This document shows positions 7,918 to 13,420 of a DNA stretch of 13,420 bases, piece by piece. Source of the DNA: Clostridia bacterium (GTDB lineage: Bacteria; Bacillota; Clostridia; Oscillospirales; Acutalibacteraceae). The DNA lies in assembly GCA_900768035.1 (NCBI GenBank), contig CAAGBH010000072.1, positions 1-13,420 on the forward strand, in the 5' to 3' direction. The notes under the pieces are model-generated. The model made no database searches. It was given only the letters and a program-made list of their open reading frames with translations, and was not told the DNA's origin. Each line of letters begins with the position of its first letter. Within the stretch, counting starts at the first letter, position 1. The translations under genes and the position numbers were made by a program.

Positions 7918-7991
7918 AGGGGTGCGTTCAGGATATCCTTGCATATCGGCGGCAAAGACGATTTTGCCTATAAATAACCGATTTTACCCCT
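7918..7991. repeat. Imperfect nested palindrome in the degV-pflA intergenic region
   Basis: Three pairs of inverted segments are nested. They are AGGGGT (7918-7923) with ACCCCT (7986-7991), ATCGG (7945-7949) with CCGAT (7978-7982), and GGCAAA (7951-7956) with TTTGCC (7963-7968). A 10-bp palindrome AGGATATCCT (7930-7939) lies in one arm. It has no reading frame of note. It resembles a decayed palindromic intergenic repeat, but only one copy is visible here. Confidence 0.4.
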
Positions 7992-8002
7992 TTATATAAA
8001 CA

Positions 8003-8030
8003 GAAACCGTCCAACAGGACGGTTTCTTTC
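8003..8030. terminator. Terminator hairpin between convergent degV and pflA
   Basis: A perfect 10-bp stem, GAAACCGTCC (8003-8012) with GGACGGTTTC (8017-8026), has a 4-base AACA loop. On the plus strand it is followed by TTTCATTTT. It also lies just past the pflA stop on the minus strand, where the T tract is weaker, so it may serve both genes. Confidence 0.85.
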
Positions 8031-8742
8031 ATTTTAAAAGCATTTTTAACTTGTTTTCTAATTCCTTTACCTTTGAAACATCTGCCGAATCGAGATTTTT
8101 AAAAGCAAAATCCAAATTAAGATTATCATACTTTGCTTGGCAAATCTTTTTAAAAGGCAAAAGTTCCACATCTGTAACACAAGAAAAATCATTGATTATT
8201 TTTGCTAATTCAGTGATATTTTCCTCATTATCATTAAGTGACGGAATTATAACTTGGCGGATTTTAACAGCCTTGTTTTTACTGTCGAGATATCTTAAAA
8301 ATTCCAAAGGTTTATCAATACTGCAACCCACATATTTTTTATACATATCGTCAGTAGTGTACTTGATGTCGAGCAGAATATAATCTGTATATTCTAACAA
8401 TTCCTTGACACTCTCATTTAAAACACAACCGCTCGTATCAAGACAGGTGTTAATTCCGTTTTCTTTGCAAAGTTTGAAAACTTCTGCCGAAAACTCGGAC
8501 TGTAACAACGGCTCACCGCCCGAAAGCGTAATACCGCCATTTTCACCATAATATGTTCTATATTTTAAAACATTATCCTTAATTTGCTGAGGGGTGTATT
8601 CCGTACCGCCGTTGATATCCCAAGTTTCAGGGTTGTGACAGCAACCGCACCTTAAAGGACACCCTTGCAAAAACACAACATACCGTATCCCTGGTCCGTC
8701 AACAGTACCGAGCGACTGAATAGAACTGACTCTCCCCAACAT
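8029..8742 (-). CDS. pflA: Pyruvate formate-lyase activating enzyme (radical SAM)
   Basis: PflA uses a [4Fe-4S] cluster and S-adenosylmethionine to abstract a hydrogen from the PflB glycine, making the catalytic glycyl radical. The 237 residues match the family. They show the start IQSLGTVDGPGIRYVVFLQG, the radical-SAM cluster motif CxxxCxxC at C28, C32 and C35 (CPLRCGCCHNPETW), and GGITLSGGEPLL at 69-80. An additional Cys (C34) sits directly before the third cluster Cys where an aromatic residue is usual. The ATG overlaps the pflB stop by one base (TAATG), with GAGG inside the pflB 3' end as ribosome binding site, so translation is coupled. It is read from the pflB promoter and ends at the shared terminator. 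Confidence 0.97.
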   Translation of the reverse strand: MLGRVSSIQSLGTVDGPGIRYVVFLQGCPLRCGCCHNPETWDINGGTEYTPQQIKDNVLKYRTYYGENGGITLSGGEPLLQSEFSAEVFKLCKENGINTCLDTSGCVLNESVKELLEYTDYILLDIKYTTDDMYKKYVGCSIDKPLEFLRYLDSKNKAVKIRQVIIPSLNDNEENITELAKIINDFSCVTDVELLPFKKICQAKYDNLNLDFAFKNLDSADVSKVKELENKLKMLLK

Positions 8743-10973
8743 TACATAACCTCGTGGAAAGTACGGCTGATAACCTCTTTTTGTTGTTCTTTTGAGAGTT
8801 TATGGAAGTTAACCGCATAACCCGAAACACGAATAGTAAGGTTAGGATATGCCTCAGGATTGTTATATGCCTCAACCAAGGTTTCACGGTTAAGAACATT
8901 TACATTTATATGATGCGCTTTCTTGGCAAAGTATCCATCAAGAATAGCAACAAGATTACCAACCTGTTCATCCTTGTCTTTGCCTAAAGTTTGCGGTGTG
9001 ATTGAGAATGTGTTAGAAACACCGTCACGGCAATCGTCATAACTGATTTTTGCAACCGAGTTAAGCGATGCCAAAGCGCCGTTTTCTTCACGGTTGTGCA
9101 TCGGGTTTGCACCTGGTGCAAACGCATCACCCGATTTTCTTCCGTCAGGTGTGGCACCTGTGTTTTTACCGTACATAACATTTGAAGTAATAGTAAGCAC
9201 CGACAAAGTATGTATAGCATCACGGTAGGTAGGTGTTTTGCGAAGTTCAGTAATGGTCTTATGCGCCATTTCTTTTGCAATATCATCTACACGGTCATCA
9301 TCATTACCGAATTTGGGGAAATCACCCTCGGTTTTAAAATCAACAATATAGCCTTTTTCATCCTTAACAGGATAAACCTTGGCATACTTAATAGCACTCA
9401 AAGAGTCAGCCATAACCGAAAGTCCCGCAATGCCGAAAGCCATAAGCCTTTCAACCTTGGAATCGTGCAAAGCCATTTGTGACTTTTCGTAAGCATATTT
9501 ATCGTGCATAAAGTGAATTATGTTCATTGTGTTTACATAAAGTTTTGCAAGCCAAGCGAGGTATTCGTCAACACGTTCCATAACCTTATCATAATCAAGA
9601 ACATCGCCCGATATAACATCTTTCTGAGGACCGATATGTATATCACTTGTTGTGTCATAACCGCCGTTCAAAGCAATGAGCAAGAGTTTAGGCAGGTTAC
9701 AACGTGCGCCGAAGAACTGCATCTGTTTGCCAACACGCATTGCCGATACACAGCAAGCAATAGCATAATCATCGCCATAAATCGGACGCATAATATCGTC
9801 ATTTTCATACTGAATAGAATCGGTATCAACCGAAACTTTAGCGCAGAACTTTTTAAAAGGTTCAGGCAATTTTTCTGACCAAAGCACAGTAAGGTTAGGT
9901 TCGGGTGAAGAACCTAATGTATAAAGAGTGTTAAGTATTCTGAAACTGTTCTTTGTAACAAGTGTTCTTCCGTCTTCACCAACACCGCCTACGGCTTCAG
10001 TAATCCACATCGGGTCACCGCCGAAAAGTTCATTATATTCGGGTGTGCGAAGGTGTCTCGCCATACGAAGTTTCATAACGAAATCGTCGATTATTTCCTG
10101 AGCGCCTGCTTCGTCGAGAACACCGTTTTTAATATCACGTTCAATATAGATATCAAAGAAAGTGCTAACTCTGCCCATAGACATTGCGGCACCGTTTTGC
10201 TCTTTGATAGCAGCAAGGTAAGCAAAATATGTCCACTGTACTGCTTCTCTTGTGTTCTTAGCAGGACCGCTTATATCATAACCATACATAGAAGCCATTT
10301 CCTTCATATAATCAAGGAAATTCATCTGTTGATAAAGTTCTTCGCCTAAACGGATTTGTTCAGTTTTGAAATCTTCCTGTTCAAGTTTTGCTTTATCCTT
10401 TTTCTTTTCTTCAATAAGACGGTCTATACCGTAAAGCGCAACACGGCGGTAGTCACCGATAATTCGTCCTCTGCCGTATGCATCAGGCAAACCTGTAATT
10501 ACGTGTGAACGGCGGGCAAGACGCATCTCGTTAGTATACGCTCTGAAAACACCTTCGTTATGGGTTGTGCGGTATTGAAATTCCTGTTCAATCTTATCAC
10601 TAACCTTATAACCGTAAGCCGCACAAGCCTGTCTTGCCATACGCATACCGCCAAAAGGGTTTATACCCCTTTTGAGCGGACGGTTGGTCTGAAGACCGAC
10701 AATTATCTCTTTTTCTTTATCCAAGTAACCCGGCTCATAAGCAGTAAGAGAAGAAACGGTGTTAGTATCAATATCCAACACACCGCCAAACTGACGCTCA
10801 ACCATAAACAAAGCGTTGAGTCTCTTCATAAGGTCCTTAGTTCTTTCAGTAGGCTCTGCCAAAAAACTGTCATCGCCTGTATATTCAGTATAATTTTGCT
10901 GAATAAAATCTCTTACATTGATTTCATCCTGCCATACACCTAATTTAAAACCATTCCAATTTTCATGTTTCAT
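8742..10973 (-). CDS. pflB: Formate C-acetyltransferase (pyruvate formate-lyase)
   Basis: PflB converts pyruvate and CoA to acetyl-CoA and formate in anaerobic fermentation. It also supplies formate for one-carbon metabolism. The 743 residues cover the whole family. The catalytic cysteine pair (C407-C408) lies in [20 protein letters not shown], and the glycyl-radical motif [10 protein letters not shown] (radical on about G718) is near the C-terminus. Two in-frame ATGs exist. I chose 10973 because the AAAGGAG site is 7 bases from it but only 1 base from the upstream ATG at 10979. It overlaps pflA by one base. Expression is controlled by a strong promoter with overlapping palindromes and by a ZTP riboswitch with terminator. 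The motifs and the adjacent activase favour true PFL over other glycyl-radical enzymes. Confidence 0.98.
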   Translation of the reverse strand: MKHENWNGFKLGVWQDEINVRDFIQQNYTEYTGDDSFLAEPTERTKDLMKRLNALFMVERQFGGVLDIDTNTVSSLTAYEPGYLDKEKEIIVGLQTNRPLKRGINPFGGMRMARQACAAYGYKVSDKIEQEFQYRTTHNEGVFRAYTNEMRLARRSHVITGLPDAYGRGRIIGDYRRVALYGIDRLIEEKKKDKAKLEQEDFKTEQIRLGEELYQQMNFLDYMKEMASMYGYDISGPAKNTREAVQWTYFAYLAAIKEQNGAAMSMGRVSTFFDIYIERDIKNGVLDEAGAQEIIDDFVMKLRMARHLRTPEYNELFGGDPMWITEAVGGVGEDGRTLVTKNSFRILNTLYTLGSSPEPNLTVLWSEKLPEPFKKFCAKVSVDTDSIQYENDDIMRPIYGDDYAIACCVSAMRVGKQMQFFGARCNLPKLLLIALNGGYDTTSDIHIGPQKDVISGDVLDYDKVMERVDEYLAWLAKLYVNTMNIIHFMHDKYAYEKSQMALHDSKVERLMAFGIAGLSVMADSLSAIKYAKVYPVKDEKGYIVDFKTEGDFPKFGNDDDRVDDIAKEMAHKTITELRKTPTYRDAIHTLSVLTITSNVMYGKNTGATPDGRKSGDAFAPGANPMHNREENGALASLNSVAKISYDDCRDGVSNTFSITPQTLGKDKDEQVGNLVAILDGYFAKKAHHINVNVLNRETLVEAYNNPEAYPNLTIRVSGYAVNFHKLSKEQQKEVISRTFHEVM

Positions 10974-10980
10974 AAACATT

Positions 10981-10987
10981 CTCCTTT
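10981..10987 (-). promoter_or_regulatory. Ribosome binding site deciding the pflB start
   Basis: The minus strand reads AAAGGAG. Spacing is 1 base to the ATG at 10979 and 7 bases to the ATG at 10973, so the latter is the functional start. Confidence 0.8.
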
Positions 10988-10992
10988 ATTTT

Positions 10993-11034
10993 AAAAAAAG
11001 CAACCCAGTTCTCTCTTTAAAAAAACTGAATTGC
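10993..11034 (-). terminator. Riboswitch expression platform: intrinsic terminator in the pflB leader
   Basis: On the minus strand, GCAATTCAGTT (11024-11034) pairs along all 11 bases with AACTGGGTTGC (11000-11010), counting two G-U pairs. The loop is 13 bases and a run of seven T follows. The first bases of the stem (G11034, C11033) are also the closing strand of the riboswitch's last helix, so ligand binding should prevent terminator formation and switch pflBA on. Confidence 0.9.
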
Positions 11035-11104
11035 CCAGACGGTCGGCTATAATAACGGCACACTCCCCCATGGTCAATCCATAAATTCCGTCAGTTATGT
11101 GTCG
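11033..11104 (-). ncRNA. ZTP (pfl motif) riboswitch aptamer
   Basis: This riboswitch class senses ZMP/ZTP, the alarmone of 10-formyl-tetrahydrofolate shortage, and often precedes one-carbon, purine and pfl genes. On the minus strand the first helix is ACAC (11099-11102) with GTGT (11060-11063). It encloses the ACTGACGGAA internal loop and a hairpin ATGG-ATTGA-CCAT (11070-11082). The conserved GGGGAG follows at 11063-11068. The 3' domain reads GCCGACCGTCTGGGC (11033-11047), the class hallmark usually written CCGCCTGGGC. The pseudoknot pairs GACGG (11088-11092) with CCGTC (11038-11042). Against the usual GGCGG/CCGCC this is a compensating A-U for G-C swap, strong evidence that the fold is kept. 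Transcription should begin only about 5 bases before it. Confidence 0.92.
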
Positions 11105-11108
11105 TAGC

Positions 11109-11120
11109 ACAATATATTGT
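11109..11120. promoter_or_regulatory. Palindromic putative operator overlapping the pflB -10
   Basis: ACAATATATTGT is a perfect 12-bp palindrome covering the -10 and the predicted start point of the pflBA promoter. A repressor bound here would block initiation. A degenerate third copy of the CAATATAT word lies at 11126-11133 on the minus strand. The regulator is unknown. Confidence 0.5.
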
Positions 11121-11144
11121 ATATGATATATTGCGATTTGTCAA
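11116..11144 (-). promoter_or_regulatory. Sigma-A promoter of the pflBA operon
   Basis: The minus strand reads TTGACA (11139-11144), a 17-base spacer and TACAAT (11116-11121). This is a near-consensus promoter, predicted to start transcription near 11109. The leader of about 135 bases contains exactly the ZTP aptamer and its terminator. Palindromes overlap both hexamers. Confidence 0.85.
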
Positions 11145-11153
11145 TATATATTG
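11142..11153. promoter_or_regulatory. Palindromic putative operator overlapping the pflB -35
   Basis: CAATATATATTG is a perfect 12-bp palindrome overlapping the -35 TTGACA by three bases. Its centre is 33 bp (about three helical turns) from the -10 palindrome. Confidence 0.5.
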
Positions 11154-11180
11154 TATGAAAAAATTAAAAAAATCTTTTTT

Positions 11181-11198
11181 CTACAATATATATTGTAG
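11181..11198. promoter_or_regulatory. 18-bp perfect palindrome upstream of the pflB promoter
   Basis: CTACAATATATATTGTAG is a perfect 18-bp palindrome containing the same 12-base core as the -35 site. It is centred 42 bp (four helical turns) upstream of that site. It lies between the pflB promoter and the divergent promoter of the ACT-domain gene, so it could affect either. Confidence 0.55.
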
Positions 11199-11231
11199 TC
11201 CAAAAACAGTTTAAAGTCAATAAAATAATGA

Positions 11232-11260
11232 TTGATATTTTAAAATTTGTATGATAGAAT
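11232..11260 (+). promoter_or_regulatory. Predicted sigma-A promoter for the ACT-DUF711 operon
   Basis: TTGATA (11232-11237) and TAGAAT (11255-11260) are 17 bases apart, with TG one base before the -10. Transcription would start near 11267. The ribosome binding site AAGGAG (11277-11282) is 8 bases from the ATG. Confidence 0.75.
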
Positions 11261-11290
11261 TATTTTAATATTCAAAAAGGAGATTTTTTT

Positions 11291-11560
11291 ATGAAAACTG
11301 TTGTATCAGTAATAGGAAAAGATGCAGTAGGCATCATTGCAGATGTAAGTGCAGTATGTAATGAATGCAACGCAAATATAGTAGATATCACCCAATCGGT
11401 TTTACAGGATATGTTTGTAATGGTAATGCTTACCGAAATTAAGAACATTAACTGTTCTTTCACCGATTTTTCAAATAAAATGAAATCTTTAGGTCAAGAA
11501 AGAAATCTTGACATTCGTGTTATGCACGAAGATGTGTTTAACTCTATGCACAGAATTTAA
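11291..11560 (+). CDS. ACT domain protein (UPF0237 family)
   Basis: This small protein is made almost entirely of one ACT domain (about residues 3-75 of 89). ACT domains usually bind amino acids or other small ligands and regulate partners. The start MKTVVSVIGKDAVGIIADVS and the next segment NANIVDITQSVLQDMFVMVM fit the UPF0237 group, whose genes are often followed directly by UPF0210/DUF711, as here. No enzyme domain is attached, so it probably acts as a sensor or subunit. The ligand is unknown. The start is well supported by AAGGAG at 8 bases and a good promoter. Its stop codon overlaps the ribosome binding site of the next gene, so the pair is cotranscribed and probably works together. Confidence 0.9.
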   Translation: MKTVVSVIGKDAVGIIADVSAVCNECNANIVDITQSVLQDMFVMVMLTEIKNINCSFTDFSNKMKSLGQERNLDIRVMHEDVFNSMHRI

Positions 11561-11572
11561 GGAGCGTTTTCA

Positions 11573-12931
11573 ATGATAAACCTTAACGATATAATGGAAA
11601 CCATAAATATGATTTCCGAAGAAAATCTTGACATACGCACAATTACGATGGGTATTTCACTTCTTGACTGTTGTGACAGCGACCCCGAAAAAGCGTGTGA
11701 AAAAATATATAACAAAATAACCCGCCTTGCAGGCAACCTTGTAAAGACCGGTGAAGATATTGAACGTGAATACGGTATACCGATTATCAATAAACGAATT
11801 TCGGTTACACCTATTTCTATGGTTTTGGCATCTTCAGGCGGAGACCCAATAATGTATGCAAAAACTTTACAGCGTGCCGCCGATGCCACAGGCGTAAACT
11901 TTATCGGCGGATATTCCGCTTTAGTACATAAAGGTTTTTCTGCAGGAGATGAGGCGCTTATCCGCTCAATCCCGAAAGCATTAAGCGAAACCACAAATAT
12001 TTGCTCATCAGTTAATATCGGCTCAACCAAAGCGGGTATTAATATGGATGCCGTTAAACTTATGGGCGAAATCGTGCGTGAAACTGCAGAAATCACAGCC
12101 GACCGTGAATGTATCGGTTGTGCTAAACTTGTTGTGTTCTGTAATGCTGTTGAGGATAATCCGTTTATGGCAGGCGCTTTTCACGGTGTTGGTGAGCCTG
12201 ACTGTGTAATCCATGTTGGTGTATCGGGTCCGGGTGTTGTTCAAGCCGCCATTAAAAAACATCCCAACGCAAGCCTTGGCGAACTTGCAGAAATCATAAA
12301 ACGTACCGCCTTTAAAATCACCCGTATGGGACAGTTGGTAGGCTCTGAGGCTTCAAAACGCCTTGGCGTGCCTTTCGGTATAGTTGATTTGTCTTTAGCC
12401 CCCACCCCCGCCGTTGGTGACTCGGTTGCCCATATCTTAGAGGAAATGGGACTTGAAACCTGCGGAACACACGGAACAACCGCCGCCTTAGCAATGCTTA
12501 ATGATGCGGTTAAAAAAGGTGGCGTAATGGCTTCTTCCTATGTTGGCGGTCTTTCGGGCGCATTTATCCCCGTAACCGAAGATGCGGGTATGATTGCCGC
12601 CTCACGCTCAGGAGATTTGAAACTCGAAAAATTAGAGGCTATGACTGCAGTTTGCTCGGTTGGACTTGATATGATAGCAATTCCCGGTGAAACACCTGCT
12701 GAAGTTATTTCAGCAATAATTGCCGATGAAGCGGCTATCGGTATGGTAAACTCTAAAACAACCGCAGTAAGAGTTATCCCCGCAATCGGCAAAAAGCCGG
12801 GTGAGGAGTTAGACTTTGGCGGACTTTTAGGTTCAGGGCCTATTATGGATGTCAATCTTAATAAAAGTCCTAAAAAGTTTATCGACCGTGCAGGAAGAAT
12901 CCCCGCACCATTGCAAAGCCTTAAAAACTAA
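11573..12931 (+). CDS. PFL family protein of unknown function (DUF711/UPF0210)
   Basis: This is a 452-residue member of the DUF711 family, commonly labelled 'PFL family protein' because its fold resembles the PFL-like barrel. No reaction is established. Family features are [15 protein letters not shown] (19-33), [14 protein letters not shown] (84-97), [19 protein letters not shown] (about 108-126), [18 protein letters not shown] (144-161), and glycine-rich segments such as FHGVGEPDC and [10 protein letters not shown]. The glycyl-radical RVSGY motif is absent, so it should not be called a pyruvate formate-lyase. The ATG at 11573 is 8 bases after AAGGAG, which overlaps the stop of the ACT gene. 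The gene ends in a weak terminator starting at its own stop codon. It is divergent from pflBA; a functional link is only suggested. Confidence 0.93.
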   Translation: MINLNDIMETINMISEENLDIRTITMGISLLDCCDSDPEKACEKIYNKITRLAGNLVKTGEDIEREYGIPIINKRISVTPISMVLASSGGDPIMYAKTLQRAADATGVNFIGGYSALVHKGFSAGDEALIRSIPKALSETTNICSSVNIGSTKAGINMDAVKLMGEIVRETAEITADRECIGCAKLVVFCNAVEDNPFMAGAFHGVGEPDCVIHVGVSGPGVVQAAIKKHPNASLGELAEIIKRTAFKITRMGQLVGSEASKRLGVPFGIVDLSLAPTPAVGDSVAHILEEMGLETCGTHGTTAALAMLNDAVKKGGVMASSYVGGLSGAFIPVTEDAGMIAASRSGDLKLEKLEAMTAVCSVGLDMIAIPGETPAEVISAIIADEAAIGMVNSKTTAVRVIPAIGKKPGEELDFGGLLGSGPIMDVNLNKSPKKFIDRAGRIPAPLQSLKN

Positions 12932-12959
12932 CCATAAACCCTCTTTTCTGTGGTTTTTT
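12930..12959 (+). terminator. Terminator after the DUF711 gene
   Basis: AACCATA (12930-12936) pairs with TGTGGTT (12949-12955) over 7 bp including one G-U. T12954-T12959 follow. It starts within the stop codon of the DUF711 gene. On the minus strand it directly follows the outermost copy of the tRNA-Lys tail, as the other two hairpins do. Confidence 0.6.
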
Positions 12960-13156
12960 GGTGATCCATCGGGGATACTCTGCGTTCTCCAATTTATCGA
13001 CTGCTCCGAGCAGTTTCGATAAATTGTTCGTCCTCGAGACTTCACAGTCCCAAAAGGCTATCGCACCTTTTGGGCTGCTTCGACGAACCCCACGGGGTTC
13101 AAATCCTATAAAACAATAAAAAAACCGAAACACCTTAAAAGGTATTTCGGTTTTTT
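12959..13156 (-). repeat. tRNA-Lys-tail tandem unit A (198 bp)
   Basis: Written on the plus strand, the unit begins TGGTGATCCATCGGGGATA (12959-12977), the reverse complement of the tRNA-Lys 3' tail including CCA. It ends with a T-arm-like GGGGTTCAAATCC (13094-13106), an AT-rich stretch and a hairpin. The interior contains a 16-bp bulged hairpin at 12990-13026, a larger one closed by TTCGTC/GACGAA (13027-13032 with 13082-13087) holding CCCAAAAGG/CCTTTTGGG, and GAACCCC-AC-GGGGTTC at 13085-13100. No credible reading frame is present. What it is remains open: a small tRNA-targeting element, a structured RNA, or tRNA gene debris. Confidence 0.7.
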
Positions 13157-13157
13157 T
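13121..13157. terminator. Terminator hairpin closing unit A
   Basis: AACCGAAA (13123-13130) pairs with TTTCGGTT (13145-13152), and after one mismatch ACCTT pairs with AAGGT. The stem is flanked by A and T runs on both sides, so it can end transcription in either direction. On the minus strand it directly follows the second tRNA-Lys tail copy. Confidence 0.8.
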
Positions 13158-13364
13158 GGTGATCCATCGGGGATAAATCCGCTTCGCGTATTTCGTGCTC
13201 AGTGACCGTTTGCTTTGCAAACAGTACCCACTTCACACTTCGTCGCTAAAAACAGTACACTGTACTGTTTTCTTTACGCTCCTCACCCTCTCAGTGTTCG
13301 AATCCCCGATGTAATAATATAAAAAGAAAAAACCTGAAATACCCTAAAGGGTATCTCAGGTTTT
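13157..13364 (-). repeat. tRNA-Lys-tail tandem unit B (208 bp)
   Basis: It begins (plus strand) with the same 19-base tail sequence (13157-13175) as unit A. It ends with TTCGAATCCCCGATG (13297-13311), an exact T-arm 3' segment in the opposite orientation. CATCGGGGAT (13165-13174) and ATCCCCGATG (13302-13311) thus form perfect 10-bp terminal inverted repeats. The interior holds GTTTGC-TTT-GCAAAC (13208-13222) and the 10-bp hairpin AAAACAGTAC-ACT-GTACTGTTTT (13249-13271). Its interior is largely unlike that of unit A. No credible gene is seen. Confidence 0.7.
13327..13364. terminator. Terminator hairpin directly after tRNA-Lys
   Basis: AACCTGA (13331-13337) pairs with TCAGGTT (13356-13362), and ATACCC pairs with GGGTAT after one mismatch, with a TAAA loop. 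On the minus strand it begins within a few bases of the tRNA CCA end and is followed by a T run. It is the natural terminator of the tRNA gene and can also work on the plus strand. Confidence 0.85.
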
Positions 13365-13420
13365 TGGTGATCCATCGGGGATTCGAACCCCGGACACCTT
13401 GATTAAAAGTCAAGTGCTCT
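13365..13420 (-). tRNA. tRNA-Lys (anticodon UUU), 3' part; 5' end beyond the window
   Basis: The minus strand shows the end of the D-stem region and an anticodon stem CTTGA/TCAAG. The seven-base loop CTTTTAA has anticodon TTT at 13405-13407. The T-arm is CGGGG-TTCGAAT-CCCCG, and the acceptor strand ATGGATC, discriminator A and genome-encoded CCA follow (13365-13367). The first roughly 20 bases of the tRNA lie outside the window. Its last 18 bases are duplicated twice to the left. Confidence 0.95.

Noticed and set aside
7371..7955. 194-codon minus-strand frame opposite degV
   Set aside because: It is antisense to a clearly recognised DegV gene and shows no ribosome binding site or family features.
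10974..10979. Upstream ATG for pflB (two residues longer)
   Set aside because: The ribosome binding site would be only one base away; the next ATG has proper 7-base spacing.
11573..12931. Reading the 'PFL family' gene as a second pyruvate formate-lyase
   Set aside because: It lacks the glycyl-radical RVSGY motif and the Cys-Cys active site and is far shorter than PflB; DUF711 is a separate family.
12959..13175. The two tail copies as complete tRNA-Lys genes
   Set aside because: Only the T-stem 3' strand, acceptor 3' strand and CCA are present. No anticodon arm, D-arm or 5' acceptor strand is found upstream on the minus strand.
12921..13220. 99-codon minus-strand open frame with the word YPRWITKK twice
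   Set aside because: The repeated peptide is the tRNA-Lys tail and terminator translated in frame. There is no ribosome binding site or family resemblance, and the frame covers hairpins and a terminator.
12959..13364. CRISPR array
   Set aside because: The repeats are 18-19 bases with spacers near 180-190 bases, derive from a tRNA end, and no cas gene is present.

Overview
The window looks like chromosomal DNA of a spore-forming, low-GC Clostridia member of the Firmicutes. I cannot name a genus. The grounds are a recognisable spoIIR sporulation gene, the order dgt-dnaG-rpoD, the pairing of ispE with spoIIR, strong AGGAGG-type ribosome binding sites with several TTG/GTG starts, and anaerobic pyruvate formate-lyase genes.

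Left block (1-6871, all minus strand, read right to left): a NodB-type polysaccharide deacetylase with a membrane anchor and coiled coil, ispE (isoprenoid synthesis), spoIIR (sigma-E activation), rpmE (L31, with its own promoter and terminator), a YigZ/IMPACT-family protein, a dGTPase-like HD hydrolase, dnaG primase, and the N-terminal 183 residues of the primary sigma factor RpoD, which runs off the left edge. The last three form the macromolecular-synthesis cluster linking nucleotide pools, replication priming and transcription initiation.

Middle block (6872-8031): a divergent promoter region, a plus-strand DegV-family lipid-binding protein, a short structured intergenic element, and a strong hairpin terminator shared with the convergent pflA.

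Pyruvate formate-lyase block (8029-11210, minus strand): pflB and pflA overlap by one base. Upstream of pflB is a layered control region. It holds a near-consensus promoter overlaid by AT-rich palindromes, then a ZTP (pfl-motif) riboswitch aptamer with a covarying pseudoknot, then an intrinsic terminator that competes with the aptamer's last helix. PFL makes formate, the one-carbon donor for 10-formyl-tetrahydrofolate; ZTP signals shortage of that cofactor, so the circuit is coherent.

Right block (11232-12931, plus strand): a promoter and a two-gene operon encoding a small ACT-domain protein (UPF0237) and a DUF711/UPF0210 'PFL family' protein of unknown function.

Right end (12932-13420): no protein gene. 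The 3' part of a minus-strand tRNA-Lys(UUU) enters from the right edge. Beyond its CCA end lie two tandem units of about 200 bp. Each ends in an almost exact copy of the tRNA-Lys tail (T-stem 3' strand, acceptor 3' strand and CCA) followed by a terminator hairpin, and each carries an inverted T-arm at its other end. Unit interiors differ in sequence but are rich in hairpins. This is the least explained part of the window and the best candidate for something undescribed.
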